DNA from: Sphingobium chungbukense
GTDB lineage: Bacteria; Pseudomonadota; Alphaproteobacteria; Sphingomonadales; Sphingomonadaceae
Length of the DNA: 64,000 nucleotides
NCBI RefSeq assembly: GCF_001005725.1
Contig: NZ_LBIC01000003.1
Span: 496,001-560,000 of the forward strand
Reading direction: 5' to 3'
Shown here piece after piece: positions 9,242 to 19,064 of the stretch. Numbering within the stretch: position 1 is the first letter of the stretch; each line of letters starts with the position of its first letter. A program made the translations under genes and the position numbers. The notes beneath the pieces were generated by a model, which saw nothing but the letters and a program-made list of their open reading frames with translations, made no database searches and was not told where the DNA came from.

Positions 9242-9357
9242 GAGCGCGCTGCGTTGAATCATGCGCAAGCCGCGCGCGCTGAGCTTTTGTTGCCGCATCC
9301 TTTTAAGCGCAAAACCGGTTCCCACTTTTGCGCACGATGCTCCAGCGCAGCGCGCTC
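9242..9357. repeat. MITE-like 116-bp repeat with terminal inverted repeats
   Basis: The element begins with GAGCGCGCTGCG and ends with its complement CGCAGCGCGCTC (12-bp perfect inverted ends). It contains an internal near-palindrome GCGCAAAACCGGTTCCCAC followed by TTTTGCGC. Short elements of this appearance are common between genes of Sphingomonadales and Rhizobiales. It carries no gene. It lies between the IS element and the 3' end of the tad operon. Confidence 0.65.
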
Positions 9358-9404
9358 CGACCGATTTCCTGGTGATCGCTGGTCAAAATCGAGCGCGCGA
9401 AACC

Positions 9405-9926
9405 TTATAGCGGGCGCACGAAATCAGGCATATGAGCCATGGCGCTGGGGTTCGGCCCCGCCATGTAGAGCGCCATGATCGTGCCCAGCGCAATGGCGAC
9501 GCCATAGGGAATGGGGCCCTTGGCAGAGAAGATCGCGAGAGAGGAGTTACCGCGCACGCCCTGCGGCACCAGCCGGCGGCCCACGATGATCAACAGCGCC
9601 AGTACGCCGCCGCCCACCGTCATATAGACGATCCACGGAACGGCGCCCGACCAGTCAAACCAAAGCGCGCAGGCCGCCATCAGCTTGATGTCCCCTCCCC
9701 CCATCAAACGCATGGCGAACATGCCGCATCCGAGCGCGAACATGCCCAGAAAGAGGGTCGCGTTATGCCAGATGTCGTTTTCCCATCCCGTGACCGCGAC
9801 CCAGCCGCCATAGAGGGCGACCACGAGCAGCGGAAAGACGTTCGATATGCGCAACCGCGCCATGTCTTCGACCGCCGCGGCGATCAGAACCAGCGAGACG
9901 GCCGGCAAAATCAGGTCCTTGATCAT
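9405..9926 (-). CDS. cpaA: Prepilin peptidase CpaA/TadV (A24 family)
   Basis: This 173-residue integral membrane aspartic protease would cleave the leader of the Flp prepilins and TadE/G pseudopilins. About five to six hydrophobic segments cover the protein. The A24 signature is visible: an N-terminal aspartate in VEDMARLRI and the GxGD motif in MGGGDIKLM. It lacks the N-methyltransferase domain of PilD, as usual for CpaA/TadV. Its ATG overlaps the stop of the preceding TPR gene by 4 nt, so it is the last gene of the leftward tad operon. Confidence 0.9.
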   Translation of the reverse strand: MIKDLILPAVSLVLIAAAVEDMARLRISNVFPLLVVALYGGWVAVTGWENDIWHNATLFLGMFALGCGMFAMRLMGGGDIKLMAACALWFDWSGAVPWIVYMTVGGGVLALLIIVGRRLVPQGVRGNSSLAIFSAKGPIPYGVAIALGTIMALYMAGPNPSAMAHMPDFVRPL

Positions 9927-10747
9927 CGCTTCCCATTTTCCATTGACGCAAGCGCGGCGGCGGCTTCCGGCACGAAATTATCGGCTTCGGTGACGGCACG
10001 GCTCAGATAGGCCTGCGCCTTCGCCCGGTCGCCCGCCTGGAGCGCGACCTGCCCCGCATGGCTGAGCCGCCGCGCCCAGGTATCCGCACTGTCACCCGCC
10101 GAGCGCCGGATGTCCCGCCCCGACAAGACATAAGCGGCATCGCGATTGGCCGTGACGCCGGCGTCGTCGGGCACCAATTCATGCGCCTTGTCGAAAATGG
10201 CGGAGGCCTTGTCCGCCTGCCGCTGCTTGAGCAGCGACAGACCATAATTATTGAGTATCTTCTCGGGCTTGTTGGTAAGCTGGAAGGCACGCTCATAAGC
10301 GGCCGAACTCAGTGCCCAGGATTCCGCATGATCATAGGCGACAGCCAACGCATTCCAGGCTCGCCAGCGGTCCGCGCAAGCGGCAACGGCCCGACGCAGC
10401 GGCTCGAGCGCCTGCTGCGGCTGGCCAAGCCGCACCATGGCAATGCCTAGCCCTTCATCAACCCGGCAATCGGCCATTCCAGAATTGATCAATGCCGTGA
10501 ACTGAGCGGCAGCTTCCCCATCTCGGCGCTTTTCCAGTGCAAGGCGCGCGGTTGCAATGTCGATCCGCGGCCGGTCGGTGGTCCCTGCCTCCGCACGCCA
10601 TTGGGCAAGCATCGCTTCAGCCTGAATGATCCGTCCACCGTCGATCGCCTCATCCATCAGGAAGGGATAATCCAATGGAGCGGCCGCGGAGGGGGCTCCT
10701 CCAACGGGATGGGCGACGGCGGCCGCCAGCAGCAGAAGCAAAATCAT
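9923..10747 (-). CDS. TPR protein of the tad operon
   Basis: The 274-residue product has a hydrophobic signal peptide (about 1-20, MILLLLLAAAVAHP) and TPR-type helical repeats across about 30-260 (for example WALSSAAYERAFQLTNKPEKI). I chose ATG 10747 rather than 10792 because it directly precedes the signal peptide and overlaps the upstream stop by 4 nt (ATGA). It is probably a periplasmic accessory of Flp pilus assembly, analogous to TadD, though no specific role can be read off. Confidence 0.82.
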   Translation of the reverse strand: MILLLLLAAAVAHPVGGAPSAAAPLDYPFLMDEAIDGGRIIQAEAMLAQWRAEAGTTDRPRIDIATARLALEKRRDGEAAAQFTALINSGMADCRVDEGLGIAMVRLGQPQQALEPLRRAVAACADRWRAWNALAVAYDHAESWALSSAAYERAFQLTNKPEKILNNYGLSLLKQRQADKASAIFDKAHELVPDDAGVTANRDAAYVLSGRDIRRSAGDSADTWARRLSHAGQVALQAGDRAKAQAYLSRAVTEADNFVPEAAAALASMENGKR

Positions 10748-11742
10748 CCCCTGCCGGCTTTCCGGTTGCCCGGTTGCAGCCACGCTTTCCACAGGCGTTT
10801 GAACACCCCATCCTGCACTTCATCGCCAGCCCATGATGCGCATCGACCGGCCGCATCCCCATCCTTCCGGGCGTTCGGCAGATCGATGGCATAACCGGTA
10901 GCCGGCAGACGGAAACCTGCCTGCGCTACCTCGCTACAGGCGGCCGCGACGCCCGGGCCGGCGGATGACGCCCTGACCAGTGACACAGGCTGCTTGGCCA
11001 CGATGGCCGAGGGTCGATTTCCATTCAGAGGCTTCGGCTCGTTCAACGGCTCGGCGGCGACCGTCACGATCGGTGTGCTCAAGGATCGCGCCGGCGTCGG
11101 TGCCGCAACCTCCGCGACAGTGATGATCCTTGTCGTGAACTGGGGCGCCGCGCCAAAACCGTCGGCGGACGCCCCAGTCCGCAACCGCACTTCGCCAAGC
11201 GAAAGCCGTTCCAGTTCCAGATGGGCCTGGCGCTGCACGTTCGCAGGCGCCGTCCGCAGGCCGTTCGCCGCCAATTGCGCCAGCGTCGGACGGGCCGCCA
11301 TTTTCGGCGCCCCTGCCGATCCGGGCACAAGTGATCGCGCAGCCGCCATCAAGGCATCGGCCTCGCCGCGAAGCCCCTGCGCTTCCAGACTACGCGCGAA
11401 ATTACGATAGATGCGCGCATCCTGCGGCGCGCGGGCCAGGGCAAGTTCGAAAAATTCGCGCGCCAGATCATGCCTGCCCATCGCCGCATAGCTGATCGCG
11501 ACACCGTTCAACGCATGCACATCGTCGGGATCGTAACGCACGGCCTTGCGGAACGCGTCCAGAGCCAGCGCATGATCGCCCTGCGCGAACAGCAGATCGC
11601 CCCGTGCCAACGCATCCTTCGTCGAACCGGTTGGCTCCTCATTAACGGGCCTGACCGAAAGAACGCCGGTTTTCGTCGGGCTGCATGCCGTCGTCGCCAC
11701 GATGAGCGCGATGGCCAATGTCCGTTTTTTCACGCCCCCCAT
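10744..11742 (-). CDS. tadD: TadD-like TPR lipoprotein
   Basis: The 332-residue protein has a lipoprotein signal (lipobox TTAC at about residue 20) and three TPR-type units at about 40-140 (ALARGDLLFAQGDHALALDAF and following). A low-complexity Pro/Ala linker follows, with a short C-terminal conserved block at about 270-300. TadD is an outer-membrane pilotin-like factor for the Flp pilus. Position after tadC fits. The C-terminal half is not a canonical TadD domain, so its role is less certain. Confidence 0.82.
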   Translation of the reverse strand: MGGVKKRTLAIALIVATTACSPTKTGVLSVRPVNEEPTGSTKDALARGDLLFAQGDHALALDAFRKAVRYDPDDVHALNGVAISYAAMGRHDLAREFFELALARAPQDARIYRNFARSLEAQGLRGEADALMAAARSLVPGSAGAPKMAARPTLAQLAANGLRTAPANVQRQAHLELERLSLGEVRLRTGASADGFGAAPQFTTRIITVAEVAAPTPARSLSTPIVTVAAEPLNEPKPLNGNRPSAIVAKQPVSLVRASSAGPGVAAACSEVAQAGFRLPATGYAIDLPNARKDGDAAGRCASWAGDEVQDGVFKRLWKAWLQPGNRKAGRG

Positions 11743-11750
11743 CCCCTTTG

Positions 11751-12722
11751 CTATCTGGTCATATATGGCAATATGTCGCGGATCACCCGCACGATCGCCG
11801 GCAGCATCAACACGCCGATCATGACCGGCAACATGCAGGCCACGAGCGGGATCGACAGCAGCACCGGCAAGCGGTGCGCCTTCTCCTCCGCGCGCATCCG
11901 GCGCTTTTCGCGCATTTCCGCAGCATAGACGCGCAGCGTCTGTCCCACGCTGGAGCCCAGTTGATCGGACTGGATCAGCAGCGTGGCAAAGGACCGGATT
12001 TCGTCCACATCCACGTCATCGGCCATGCGCCGCAGCGCATCGGCCCGGCTTCGCCCGGCCCGCAATTCCAACACGACCTTGCCCAGAACCGACGACACCA
12101 GCGGGTGGGATATGGCCAGTTCGCGCCCCACGCGATCCATCGCCGCTTCCAGCCCCAACCCCGCCTCGACGCAGACCAGCATCAGGTCCAGCGCATCGGG
12201 AAAGCCGTGGATAATGGCTTCCTGACGCCGCCCCGCCTTGGCCGATATCCACAGATTGGGAATATAAAGCCCCACGATCGCGAAGAACACGGCGATCAGA
12301 TAGAGCTTCACCGGGCTCGGCGGTTCCGGTTTGCCGAGCGCGCTGATGACGAACACCGCCGGCAGGGCGAAGGTCATGACAAGGCGAATGAGGGTGAAGA
12401 TGCGCGGCGCTTCGGGCGAGGCATAGCCCGCCGCGATCATCCGCCGGCGCAGGCTGTCATTGTTGCTGTCGACCAGGGAGATGCCCAGCCGTTCGATCCG
12501 GTCGACCAGCTTTTTCCATTCGCTGTTGTTGCGCTCGCCACGCAGACTGTGCACGCCCGCCTGCGTCGCGCTGCCGGCATCGCTTACCATGTCCAGACGG
12601 CTGCGTACCTTGGCGTTGCGCGTGACGAGTTCCGCCACACCGAATACCAGCGCCACGATCACGACGAACAGCAGCACCAGGAAAACCGGTCGCAATTGGG
12701 AAAGAAGTGCCAGGTCAAACAT
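11751..12722 (-). CDS. tadC: TadC, inner-membrane platform protein (T2SSF domain)
   Basis: The 323-residue protein has a type II secretion F domain (about 165-290, with LDLMLVCVEAGLGLEAA and SFATLLIQSDQLGSSVG), N-terminal and central hydrophobic segments, and a C-terminal membrane hairpin. TadB and TadC form the inner-membrane platform on which the CpaF ATPase drives Flp pilus polymerisation. It follows tadB by 4 bp. Confidence 0.92.
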   Translation of the reverse strand: MFDLALLSQLRPVFLVLLFVVIVALVFGVAELVTRNAKVRSRLDMVSDAGSATQAGVHSLRGERNNSEWKKLVDRIERLGISLVDSNNDSLRRRMIAAGYASPEAPRIFTLIRLVMTFALPAVFVISALGKPEPPSPVKLYLIAVFFAIVGLYIPNLWISAKAGRRQEAIIHGFPDALDLMLVCVEAGLGLEAAMDRVGRELAISHPLVSSVLGKVVLELRAGRSRADALRRMADDVDVDEIRSFATLLIQSDQLGSSVGQTLRVYAAEMREKRRMRAEEKAHRLPVLLSIPLVACMLPVMIGVLMLPAIVRVIRDILPYMTR

Positions 12723-12726
12723 CAGA

Positions 12727-13731
12727 TCAAACCTTCAAATCCACCATGCGGCGGATCGTGATGAAACCGATCATGTAAAGGATGATCAGGCCCGAAAAGC
12801 CGAAGATGAACATCCTGTCCTGCGCCACGTCCATGTAGAAGGCCGGATTGACCATGAACAAACCGACAAAGGCCAGGATCGGCAGGGCGGTCAACATGAT
12901 GGCGGTCATCCGCCCTTCGGAACTCAGTGCCCGGACCTTCATGAAAAGGCTCGCCCGCTCGCGGATGACGAGTGACAGATTTTCCAGGATTTCGGCCAGA
13001 TTGCCGCCCGTCTCGCTCTGTACCGACAGGGAGATTACGAACATGTGCATTTCGTTCATGTCCCACCGCTCGGCCATGCGCTGCAAGGCGTCGCGCAAAT
13101 CCGCGCCATAGGTGACCTCGTCCACGACGATGCCGAATTCGCTGCCGATCGGATCCCGCATCTCCTTGGTCAGCAGTTCCAGCGCGGCGGCGATCGGATG
13201 GCCCGCCCGCAGGCCACGCACGAACGTGTCCAGCGCGACCGGAAACTGTTCCTCCATCTTCTTGCGTCGGCGCTGGCTGAGCCGGGTCAACACCATCATC
13301 GGCAGGAATATGCCCAGCGCCACCGCAAAGGCGACCGCCATGACGATCATCCCCGCCGTCAGCCCATAGCCCGACGCCACACCACCGACGATCACCAGCA
13401 GAAACAGCAGGCCAGCGGCTATGCCCATCAGCATCAGCACGGTTCGCGCCGGAATGGTCAGCCCCGCGCCGTGCAACGTCCGCAACACCCCCAATCCGGC
13501 GCGCCCCCACAGGGTCGCATGATTGAAGTTCATTTCCTCGCTGTTGCGGCGCAGCTTGGAAAGCACGGTGCTCCGCTCATACCCTGCCGCGATCATCTTC
13601 AGCCGGCGGTTGACGACCCGCTCCGTACTGGCACGCGCACGGAGCCAGCTCGAAATGCCCTCGATCAGCAGGATGACTGCCGCGAACAGCAGGATGAGGA
13701 TGAAGACACGGATATAAAGCGGGTTCATCAC
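12727..13731 (-). CDS. tadB: TadB, inner-membrane platform protein (T2SSF domain)
   Basis: The 334-residue protein has an N-terminal membrane segment (about 5-25), a membrane pair at about 90-130, the T2SSF domain (about 170-295: VALDTFVRGLRAGHPIAAALE, VISLSVQSETGGNLAEIL) and a C-terminal hairpin. It is the partner of TadC. The ATG overlaps the cpaF stop by 4 nt. Confidence 0.92.
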   Translation of the reverse strand: MMNPLYIRVFILILLFAAVILLIEGISSWLRARASTERVVNRRLKMIAAGYERSTVLSKLRRNSEEMNFNHATLWGRAGLGVLRTLHGAGLTIPARTVLMLMGIAAGLLFLLVIVGGVASGYGLTAGMIVMAVAFAVALGIFLPMMVLTRLSQRRRKKMEEQFPVALDTFVRGLRAGHPIAAALELLTKEMRDPIGSEFGIVVDEVTYGADLRDALQRMAERWDMNEMHMFVISLSVQSETGGNLAEILENLSLVIRERASLFMKVRALSSEGRMTAIMLTALPILAFVGLFMVNPAFYMDVAQDRMFIFGFSGLIILYMIGFITIRRMVDLKV

Positions 13732-15086
13732 TGCACCACCGCATCGGGGCGGAACAGGTCGGCAGGCAGGTTGATGCCCCGGTCGGTCAGTTCGCTCATG
13801 AATTTGGGGCGGATGCCCGTCGCCTCGAAATGGCCGCGGACCATGCCGTCCTCATCCCGACCCGTCAGCTTGAAGCGGAAGATCTCCTGCATGGTGATCA
13901 CCTCGCCTTCCATGCCCGTGATCTCGGAAATGCTCAGCAGACGGCGGCGGCCGTCCGCCAGACGCCCGACCTGCACGATGACATTGAGCGCGGACGCGAT
14001 CTGCGCCCTCGCGGACCGGGGCGAAATATCGATGCCGCTCATGCCGATCATCTGCTCGACGCGCGACAGCGCATCGCGCGGCGTGTTCGCGTGGACCGTG
14101 GTCATCGATCCATCATGGCCGGTGTTCATCGCCTGCAACATGTCGAAGGCCTCACCGGCGCGGACCTCGCCCACGATGATGCGGTCGGGCCGCATGCGCA
14201 GCGCATTCTTCACCAGATCGCGCTGGGACACCTCGCCTCGCCCCTCGATATTGGCGGGCCGGGTTTCCAGCCGGGCGACGTGGCGCTGCTGAAGCTGCAA
14301 TTCGGCGGAGTCCTCGATCGTCACGATACGCTCATGCTCATCGATACTGGCCGACATGGCATTGAGCAGCGTGGTCTTGCCCGATCCCGTGCCGCCGGAA
14401 ATAAGGACGTTGCGCCGCGCCGCCACCACGGCCGCCAGTACCTGGGCCATGGGCCCGGGCACGCTGCCCAACTCGGTCAGGCGCGCCATGCTGATCGGCA
14501 CCTTGGCGAACTTGCGGATCGACAGCAGCGATCCATCGACCGCCAGCGGCGGCACGATCGCATTGACGCGCGATCCGTCGGCCAAGCGCGCATCGACAAA
14601 AGGCGATGATTCATCGACCCGTCGTCCGACCGCCGCCACGATCTTCTGGATGATACGCAACAGGTGCTTCTCATCCTTGAAACGCGTCGCCGTTTCCACC
14701 AGCCGACCGCCGCGCTCGACGAAGACCAGCTTGTGTCCGTTGACCAGAATATCGGTGATGCTGTGGTCCTTGAGCAGCGGCTCCAATGGCCCCAGCCCCA
14801 GCAGTTCGTCCAATATGTCCGAGACCAGCCGCTTGCGCTCCTCCAGGTTCAGCGCATGCTTCTGAAGCGCGAGCTGTTCATGGACGATTTCGCCCACTTC
14901 GGCCTCGACCTGTGCCCGCGACATATTGTCCAGAGCGGATAGGTTGATGATGTCGATCAGCTTCTGGTGCAGCGCGACCTTGAGTTCGGTGTGCCGGTCA
15001 TCCTCCCAGGATGCGACCGGCGCGACCAGGGCGTCCGCGGCTTCCTCCCGCGGTTCACTGCCTTTTTCTTTACGGATCTGCCACAT
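13728..15086 (-). CDS. cpaF: CpaF/TadA pilus assembly ATPase
   Basis: A 452-residue secretion ATPase that powers Flp pilus assembly at the inner membrane. Walker A is GGTGSGKTTL at about 231-240. Walker B and the His box lie in RIIVGEVRAGEAFDML and GHDGSMTTVHAN. An N-terminal regulatory domain spans about 30-220. I chose ATG 15086 because it overlaps the cpaE stop by one base (TGATG); the frame upstream is a shadow. Confidence 0.95.
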   Translation of the reverse strand: MWQIRKEKGSEPREEAADALVAPVASWEDDRHTELKVALHQKLIDIINLSALDNMSRAQVEAEVGEIVHEQLALQKHALNLEERKRLVSDILDELLGLGPLEPLLKDHSITDILVNGHKLVFVERGGRLVETATRFKDEKHLLRIIQKIVAAVGRRVDESSPFVDARLADGSRVNAIVPPLAVDGSLLSIRKFAKVPISMARLTELGSVPGPMAQVLAAVVAARRNVLISGGTGSGKTTLLNAMSASIDEHERIVTIEDSAELQLQQRHVARLETRPANIEGRGEVSQRDLVKNALRMRPDRIIVGEVRAGEAFDMLQAMNTGHDGSMTTVHANTPRDALSRVEQMIGMSGIDISPRSARAQIASALNVIVQVGRLADGRRRLLSISEITGMEGEVITMQEIFRFKLTGRDEDGMVRGHFEATGIRPKFMSELTDRGINLPADLFRPDAVVQ

Positions 15087-16321
15087 CAGCCCTTCTCCGC
15101 CCGGCGTTCGGCTTCGGCCGCCTGAACGCAGCAATCGACGATATCCTGCAAATCCTTGCACACGCGGCTGCGCGCTTTCAGCTCCTGGATCAGCACGCCC
15201 TGGTCGAGTGCCGAACTGACCAGCGGGAAATCATTGGCGATGCTGAGGCTGACCGGATGGTCGAGTGCAGCCGCCGCATCCTCCAGCCCGATGGCGCGGA
15301 AGAATTTCTTCTCCACGCGATTGGCGATCACATGGATGCGGGAAGGATCGATGTCCTGGCTGCGCAGCAGAGCGATCTGGCGCCGCGCCTGACGCAGGCT
15401 GGCAATGGTCAGCTCGACCACCAGGAAAATCACCTGGGAACGAGCCACCAACGACATCGACCAGTTCGTCCAGTTGCCGGGCAGGTCGAGATAGACGGTG
15501 TCGAAGCTGCGCTGCGCCAGTTCGACCACGCGGAACACCTGATCGGCATTCACCGCCTCGATCGGCATGATCTCGGGCGGGGCGGTGACGACGCGCAGCC
15601 CCGTGGCCGTCTCGACGGTGACGGTGCGCAGCAGTTCCTGGTCGACGCGATTGCCGCCCGTCAACAGGTCGGCCAGCGTCAGCGGCGAAGATATGCCCAT
15701 GAAGGTGCCGGCATTGCCGAACTGGATATCGAAGTCGAACAGGCAGACTTCGCTCCCCTCCTGCCTGGCCGAGCGCGCATGGAGGCTGGCGGCCTGGGTC
15801 GCGACCGTCGTCGCGCCGACACCCCCGACGCTCTTGATGATCGAGACCAGTTGCCCCGTCTTGACCTCGCTGCCCGTGTCGGCGGCAATGGCGGCCCTCA
15901 ATTCGTCCAGGATCGACGTCAGTTCGCTCGCCTGCAACGGCAGGGCGACGACATCGTTGATCCCGCTGCGCAGCAAGGCACGCACGACCGGAATCTGCGC
16001 ATCGCGAATGGCCGCGACCAGCCTCAGCTTGGGATTGGCCGCACGCAGGGCGATCAGCCGCTTCATCGACGCATCGCTGTCGGGTTCCACCTCCAGGATG
16101 ATCGCCCTGGCCTCTGCCACCATCTGGGACGGCAGGGCAGCGGCAGACGGCAGCATGCTGAGCGTCAGCGATTGTCCGCTCAGCCCATCACCCAATATAT
16201 CGGACGCCTGCACCTCCTGCTCGGACAGGATGAGGTGGATGCCCTCGTCGCCGATGTTGAGAGTCCAGCTCTCCGCGGGTTCCGCTGCGTTGGTCACGAT
16301 GCCCAAATTCTTGTTCCTCAA
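15086..16321 (-). CDS. cpaE: CpaE/TadZ, ParA/MinD-like pilus localisation ATPase
   Basis: The 411-residue protein has an N-terminal receiver-like fold without a clear phosphoacceptor (about 25-145). A MinD/ParA-type ATPase domain follows (about 155-400) with a deviant P-loop SVGGVGATTVATQ that lacks the usual lysine, and FDFDIQFGN as the switch region. CpaE/TadZ positions the Flp pilus machine at the pole. The missing P-loop lysine is seen in other CpaE proteins. Start ATG overlaps the preceding TadE-like gene by 4 nt. Confidence 0.92.
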   Translation of the reverse strand: MRNKNLGIVTNAAEPAESWTLNIGDEGIHLILSEQEVQASDILGDGLSGQSLTLSMLPSAAALPSQMVAEARAIILEVEPDSDASMKRLIALRAANPKLRLVAAIRDAQIPVVRALLRSGINDVVALPLQASELTSILDELRAAIAADTGSEVKTGQLVSIIKSVGGVGATTVATQAASLHARSARQEGSEVCLFDFDIQFGNAGTFMGISSPLTLADLLTGGNRVDQELLRTVTVETATGLRVVTAPPEIMPIEAVNADQVFRVVELAQRSFDTVYLDLPGNWTNWSMSLVARSQVIFLVVELTIASLRQARRQIALLRSQDIDPSRIHVIANRVEKKFFRAIGLEDAAAALDHPVSLSIANDFPLVSSALDQGVLIQELKARSRVCKDLQDIVDCCVQAAEAERRAEKG

Positions 16322-16959
16322 TTTGCAACCGTGCCCTGGCCATCTTCCATCGTCAGAGCGGATGTGAAGGCAGGCAGGTTGATAGAGCCTTTGAAAGCAG
16401 CCAAGGTAATCGGCCGAAAGGCCAGCGCATTCGGCAGGATACTCACTTTCACCAGCGGCGCGACATCTGAACCGTTGGGATCGCCGGCATAGCCAAGCCC
16501 TGAATAGTCATAGTCCACCTTCACGGCGCTGGAGGTTATTTCCGGCATGAACAGACGCATGCGGGCGACCACATTGTTGAAGGCGGTCAGCGCAGTCGCA
16601 CTGTTACTGACAAGGGGACTGGGACAGGTCGCGCCCGTATTGCAGGTGCAGGACACCGCGCCGCCGCTGATCTTGCAGGACGCGCCGCCAAACGAACTTT
16701 GCGGGATCGGATCGCCCTGCGTCAGCCCGCCGCTGACGACGAAACTGTAATTGGCAAGGCCATTGGGAATCATGTCAGTGGCAACGGCAAAGCGCACGCC
16801 CATCTGCGTTGCTTTTTCCGCCCGGTTGCAGGTCCACATGAACCGTCCGACATCGATGATGCCGAACAGAAAGATGATGAGCAACGGCAGGACCAGCGCG
16901 AATTCCGCCGCCGACCCAGCACGGTCGTCGCGGACAAGGCGAGCGAATATGCGCATCAT
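16318..16959 (-). CDS. TadE-like pseudopilin
   Basis: The 213-residue protein has a short basic leader followed by a pilin-type hydrophobic helix (about 15-40; GSAAEFALVLPLLIIFLFGI) with the conserved glutamate, then a Cys-containing periplasmic part. CpaA probably processes it. I chose ATG 16959 because it overlaps the previous stop (ATGA) and removes a long unrelated N-terminal extension. TadE/TadF/TadG minor pilins are needed for Flp fibre assembly. Confidence 0.88.
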   Translation of the reverse strand: MMRIFARLVRDDRAGSAAEFALVLPLLIIFLFGIIDVGRFMWTCNRAEKATQMGVRFAVATDMIPNGLANYSFVVSGGLTQGDPIPQSSFGGASCKISGGAVSCTCNTGATCPSPLVSNSATALTAFNNVVARMRLFMPEITSSAVKVDYDYSGLGYAGDPNGSDVAPLVKVSILPNALAFRPITLAAFKGSINLPAFTSALTMEDGQGTVAN

Positions 16960-17474
16960 ATGCCCTGCACCACTGCTTCGGATTCGGACACCAGATTCAA
17001 GGTCGAACTGGTAAAACCGAGATCGTTGAACAGGGAGGCATAGGGCACGGTCGCCGATACCTTGACCTTCGGCACGCTGGACATGCCCTTGTAGATGCCG
17101 GAATAATTGCCGCCGCTGATCGCCGTGCAACTGAGCGTAACCGAAACCGTGGTGGGCGCCGTCCAGTTGATCAGCCTTGCCGTACCGCCGGTTGCCACCT
17201 GTCCCGTGCGGGTGATGTTACGGGTTTTGTCGACCACGTCGCTGGCGACAGTGCCGGGGCAGGTAAAATCCGTCAGCGATCGCCGTGATGCATAGCGCGC
17301 GCCATCGCGCACGGCCTTGGCCACGACATGCTCGCTCAGGAAATAATTACCCGCTTCGAAAGACGCGAACATCAGGATAATGAGAAACGGCGTTACGAGC
17401 GCCATTTCCGCAGCGGCGGCGGCGCGGCGGCAAGCAAACAGGCGGAAAAGGAAAGAATGTTGCATCCGCTTCAC
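16956..17474 (-). CDS. TadE-like pseudopilin
   Basis: The 172-residue protein has a basic leader and a TadE-type helix (about 18-45; AAAAEMALVTPFLIILMF) with the conserved glutamate, followed by a beta-rich periplasmic domain. The start is GTG at 17474, overlapping the TadG stop (GTGA); an ATG at 17465 is the alternative. It sits next to a second TadE-like gene, giving the usual pair of minor pilins (TadE/TadF). Confidence 0.87.
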   Translation of the reverse strand: MKRMQHSFLFRLFACRRAAAAAEMALVTPFLIILMFASFEAGNYFLSEHVVAKAVRDGARYASRRSLTDFTCPGTVASDVVDKTRNITRTGQVATGGTARLINWTAPTTVSVTLSCTAISGGNYSGIYKGMSSVPKVKVSATVPYASLFNDLGFTSSTLNLVSESEAVVQGI

Positions 17475-19042
17475 TCGATCAGATAGGGAACAGAGCGCTC
17501 AATGACTTGAGGATTGCTCGCGCCGTTCGCCCCGCTGCCCGTATCGCCGATAACCTCGACATACACCTCTTTCTTGTCGGTATATGTATTGTTGCCCTTC
17601 CCTCGGGCGAAAGCCGGTTCGACCAGAAAAACATCCAGCCATTTGACCGGATCAATCCCTGTCGTTTTCCCGTGCAGATTCAATGCATTGCAGTTGAGAA
17701 CGGCAACCGAGATGCGACGCCTGTCCACGCCAGCCGAACTAGGCGTGATACCGGCAATATTATTTGCCGGTATACCGAACCCTGTCTCTTTCCCGTTCGT
17801 GACATGAGGGACACCGATCCCATGCGATTTATTGTCGCCACCGATCACGCTCGGATGCGCCACTTCCCAATTATAGACCTCGTAACGAGTAGCTGTAGGA
17901 CCCAGGGCGTTGTTTGTTCCGGCTATCCAGGCCGCCTGACTGGTCCATCCATAATTGACCCGGAAATAGGCGTCCCTGTCCCAGGTGGCATTACCCACTA
18001 TGCCACAGGTCTGCGATCCTTGGGGCACAGCATGACATAGGTCGCGCGGATAACCCATGATATCCGGATAGGACGAGGTCAACGCCGCAACCGTTGTTGG
18101 CCGATACGGGTTGCTCGAAACGCCAAAATTATTATTGCAGGTGAGGCCATCGTTCGAGTTGCAAACCAGGTCCTTACGCGTATTGCTCGACGGAGAACAA
18201 GTTCCGCCATATTGCGATGGACAGGTCGAATTGCCGTTAGCATAGACATCGAAGCGGGTATTGAGCGCATCCAGCACGGAGGTACTCATGCCAGTCTTGG
18301 TGGAAACGCCATCCACAGTTTGGCAATCCGCCTGGATCGTATCGTAACCAAGCGCTGCGGCCAGCCCATTGGCACCATTTTGGAAGACCGAATCGAGCCA
18401 ACCGAAGTTGCCCGGTGCATCCGCATTTCCAGTAATGAGCTTCAACCCATCACCGCGAACGGCGTTGAAGGCATAACTTTCGTTGGTATTTCCCGTCGGT
18501 TCATCCGGATTGCACATCATGACCGGCGGCACCTTGCAAATCGCCGATCCTACCCCAGCATAAGCCTTGGCCGACAAAGGGCCCGAAGACAGGGCCGACA
18601 CGATCGGAGTCAAAGCAAAGTAAGCGGTCCTCGAATTGACCGTCACTTCGACAAAATTAGCGTCGGCATCGGTCAGCGTACCTGTGTCGCTGCGATCCTT
18701 GTTCTTGTAGAATTTGATGAAGCCGGTGCGGTCGCACGCCGTTTCATTGGCGATGGTCACGGCAAAACCGCCATGATCATTGGCGAAACGTGTATTGTTC
18801 GTGATCAATGCACTGGCAGCGCTGGCCGCCCGGCTACAGGCGTTGCTCTTCCCGTCAAGCTGCGTTGCAGCCGCCAAGGCCGCCTGATCCGCGGCCGTCT
18901 GCAATTCGGAATCAAGGCTCGCCATGCGCGCATAATCGAAAGCGATCCCCCCGACCGCGACCAGCCCGAACAGCGACAGTGCGACCGTCGGCGCCACCGC
19001 GCCGCTGGTCGACCGTAACAGGCTTTTCCGACGGGCAGACAT
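17471..19042 (-). CDS. TadG-like pilus assembly protein
   Basis: The 523-residue protein begins with the TadE/TadG N-terminal helix (about 12-35, GAVAPTVALSLFGLVAVG) followed by the family segment FDYARMASLDSELQTAADQA. A large Cys-rich, low-complexity exported domain follows (Asn/Thr/Gly rich, several cysteine pairs). I do not see a clear VWA/MIDAS motif (DxSxS), so it differs from classic TadG. It probably anchors or caps the Flp pilus on the periplasmic side. Confidence 0.85.
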   Translation of the reverse strand: MSARRKSLLRSTSGAVAPTVALSLFGLVAVGGIAFDYARMASLDSELQTAADQAALAAATQLDGKSNACSRAASAASALITNNTRFANDHGGFAVTIANETACDRTGFIKFYKNKDRSDTGTLTDADANFVEVTVNSRTAYFALTPIVSALSSGPLSAKAYAGVGSAICKVPPVMMCNPDEPTGNTNESYAFNAVRGDGLKLITGNADAPGNFGWLDSVFQNGANGLAAALGYDTIQADCQTVDGVSTKTGMSTSVLDALNTRFDVYANGNSTCPSQYGGTCSPSSNTRKDLVCNSNDGLTCNNNFGVSSNPYRPTTVAALTSSYPDIMGYPRDLCHAVPQGSQTCGIVGNATWDRDAYFRVNYGWTSQAAWIAGTNNALGPTATRYEVYNWEVAHPSVIGGDNKSHGIGVPHVTNGKETGFGIPANNIAGITPSSAGVDRRRISVAVLNCNALNLHGKTTGIDPVKWLDVFLVEPAFARGKGNNTYTDKKEVYVEVIGDTGSGANGASNPQVIERSVPYLIE

Positions 19043-19064
19043 GGAAAATCGCTCCCTTCCCCGA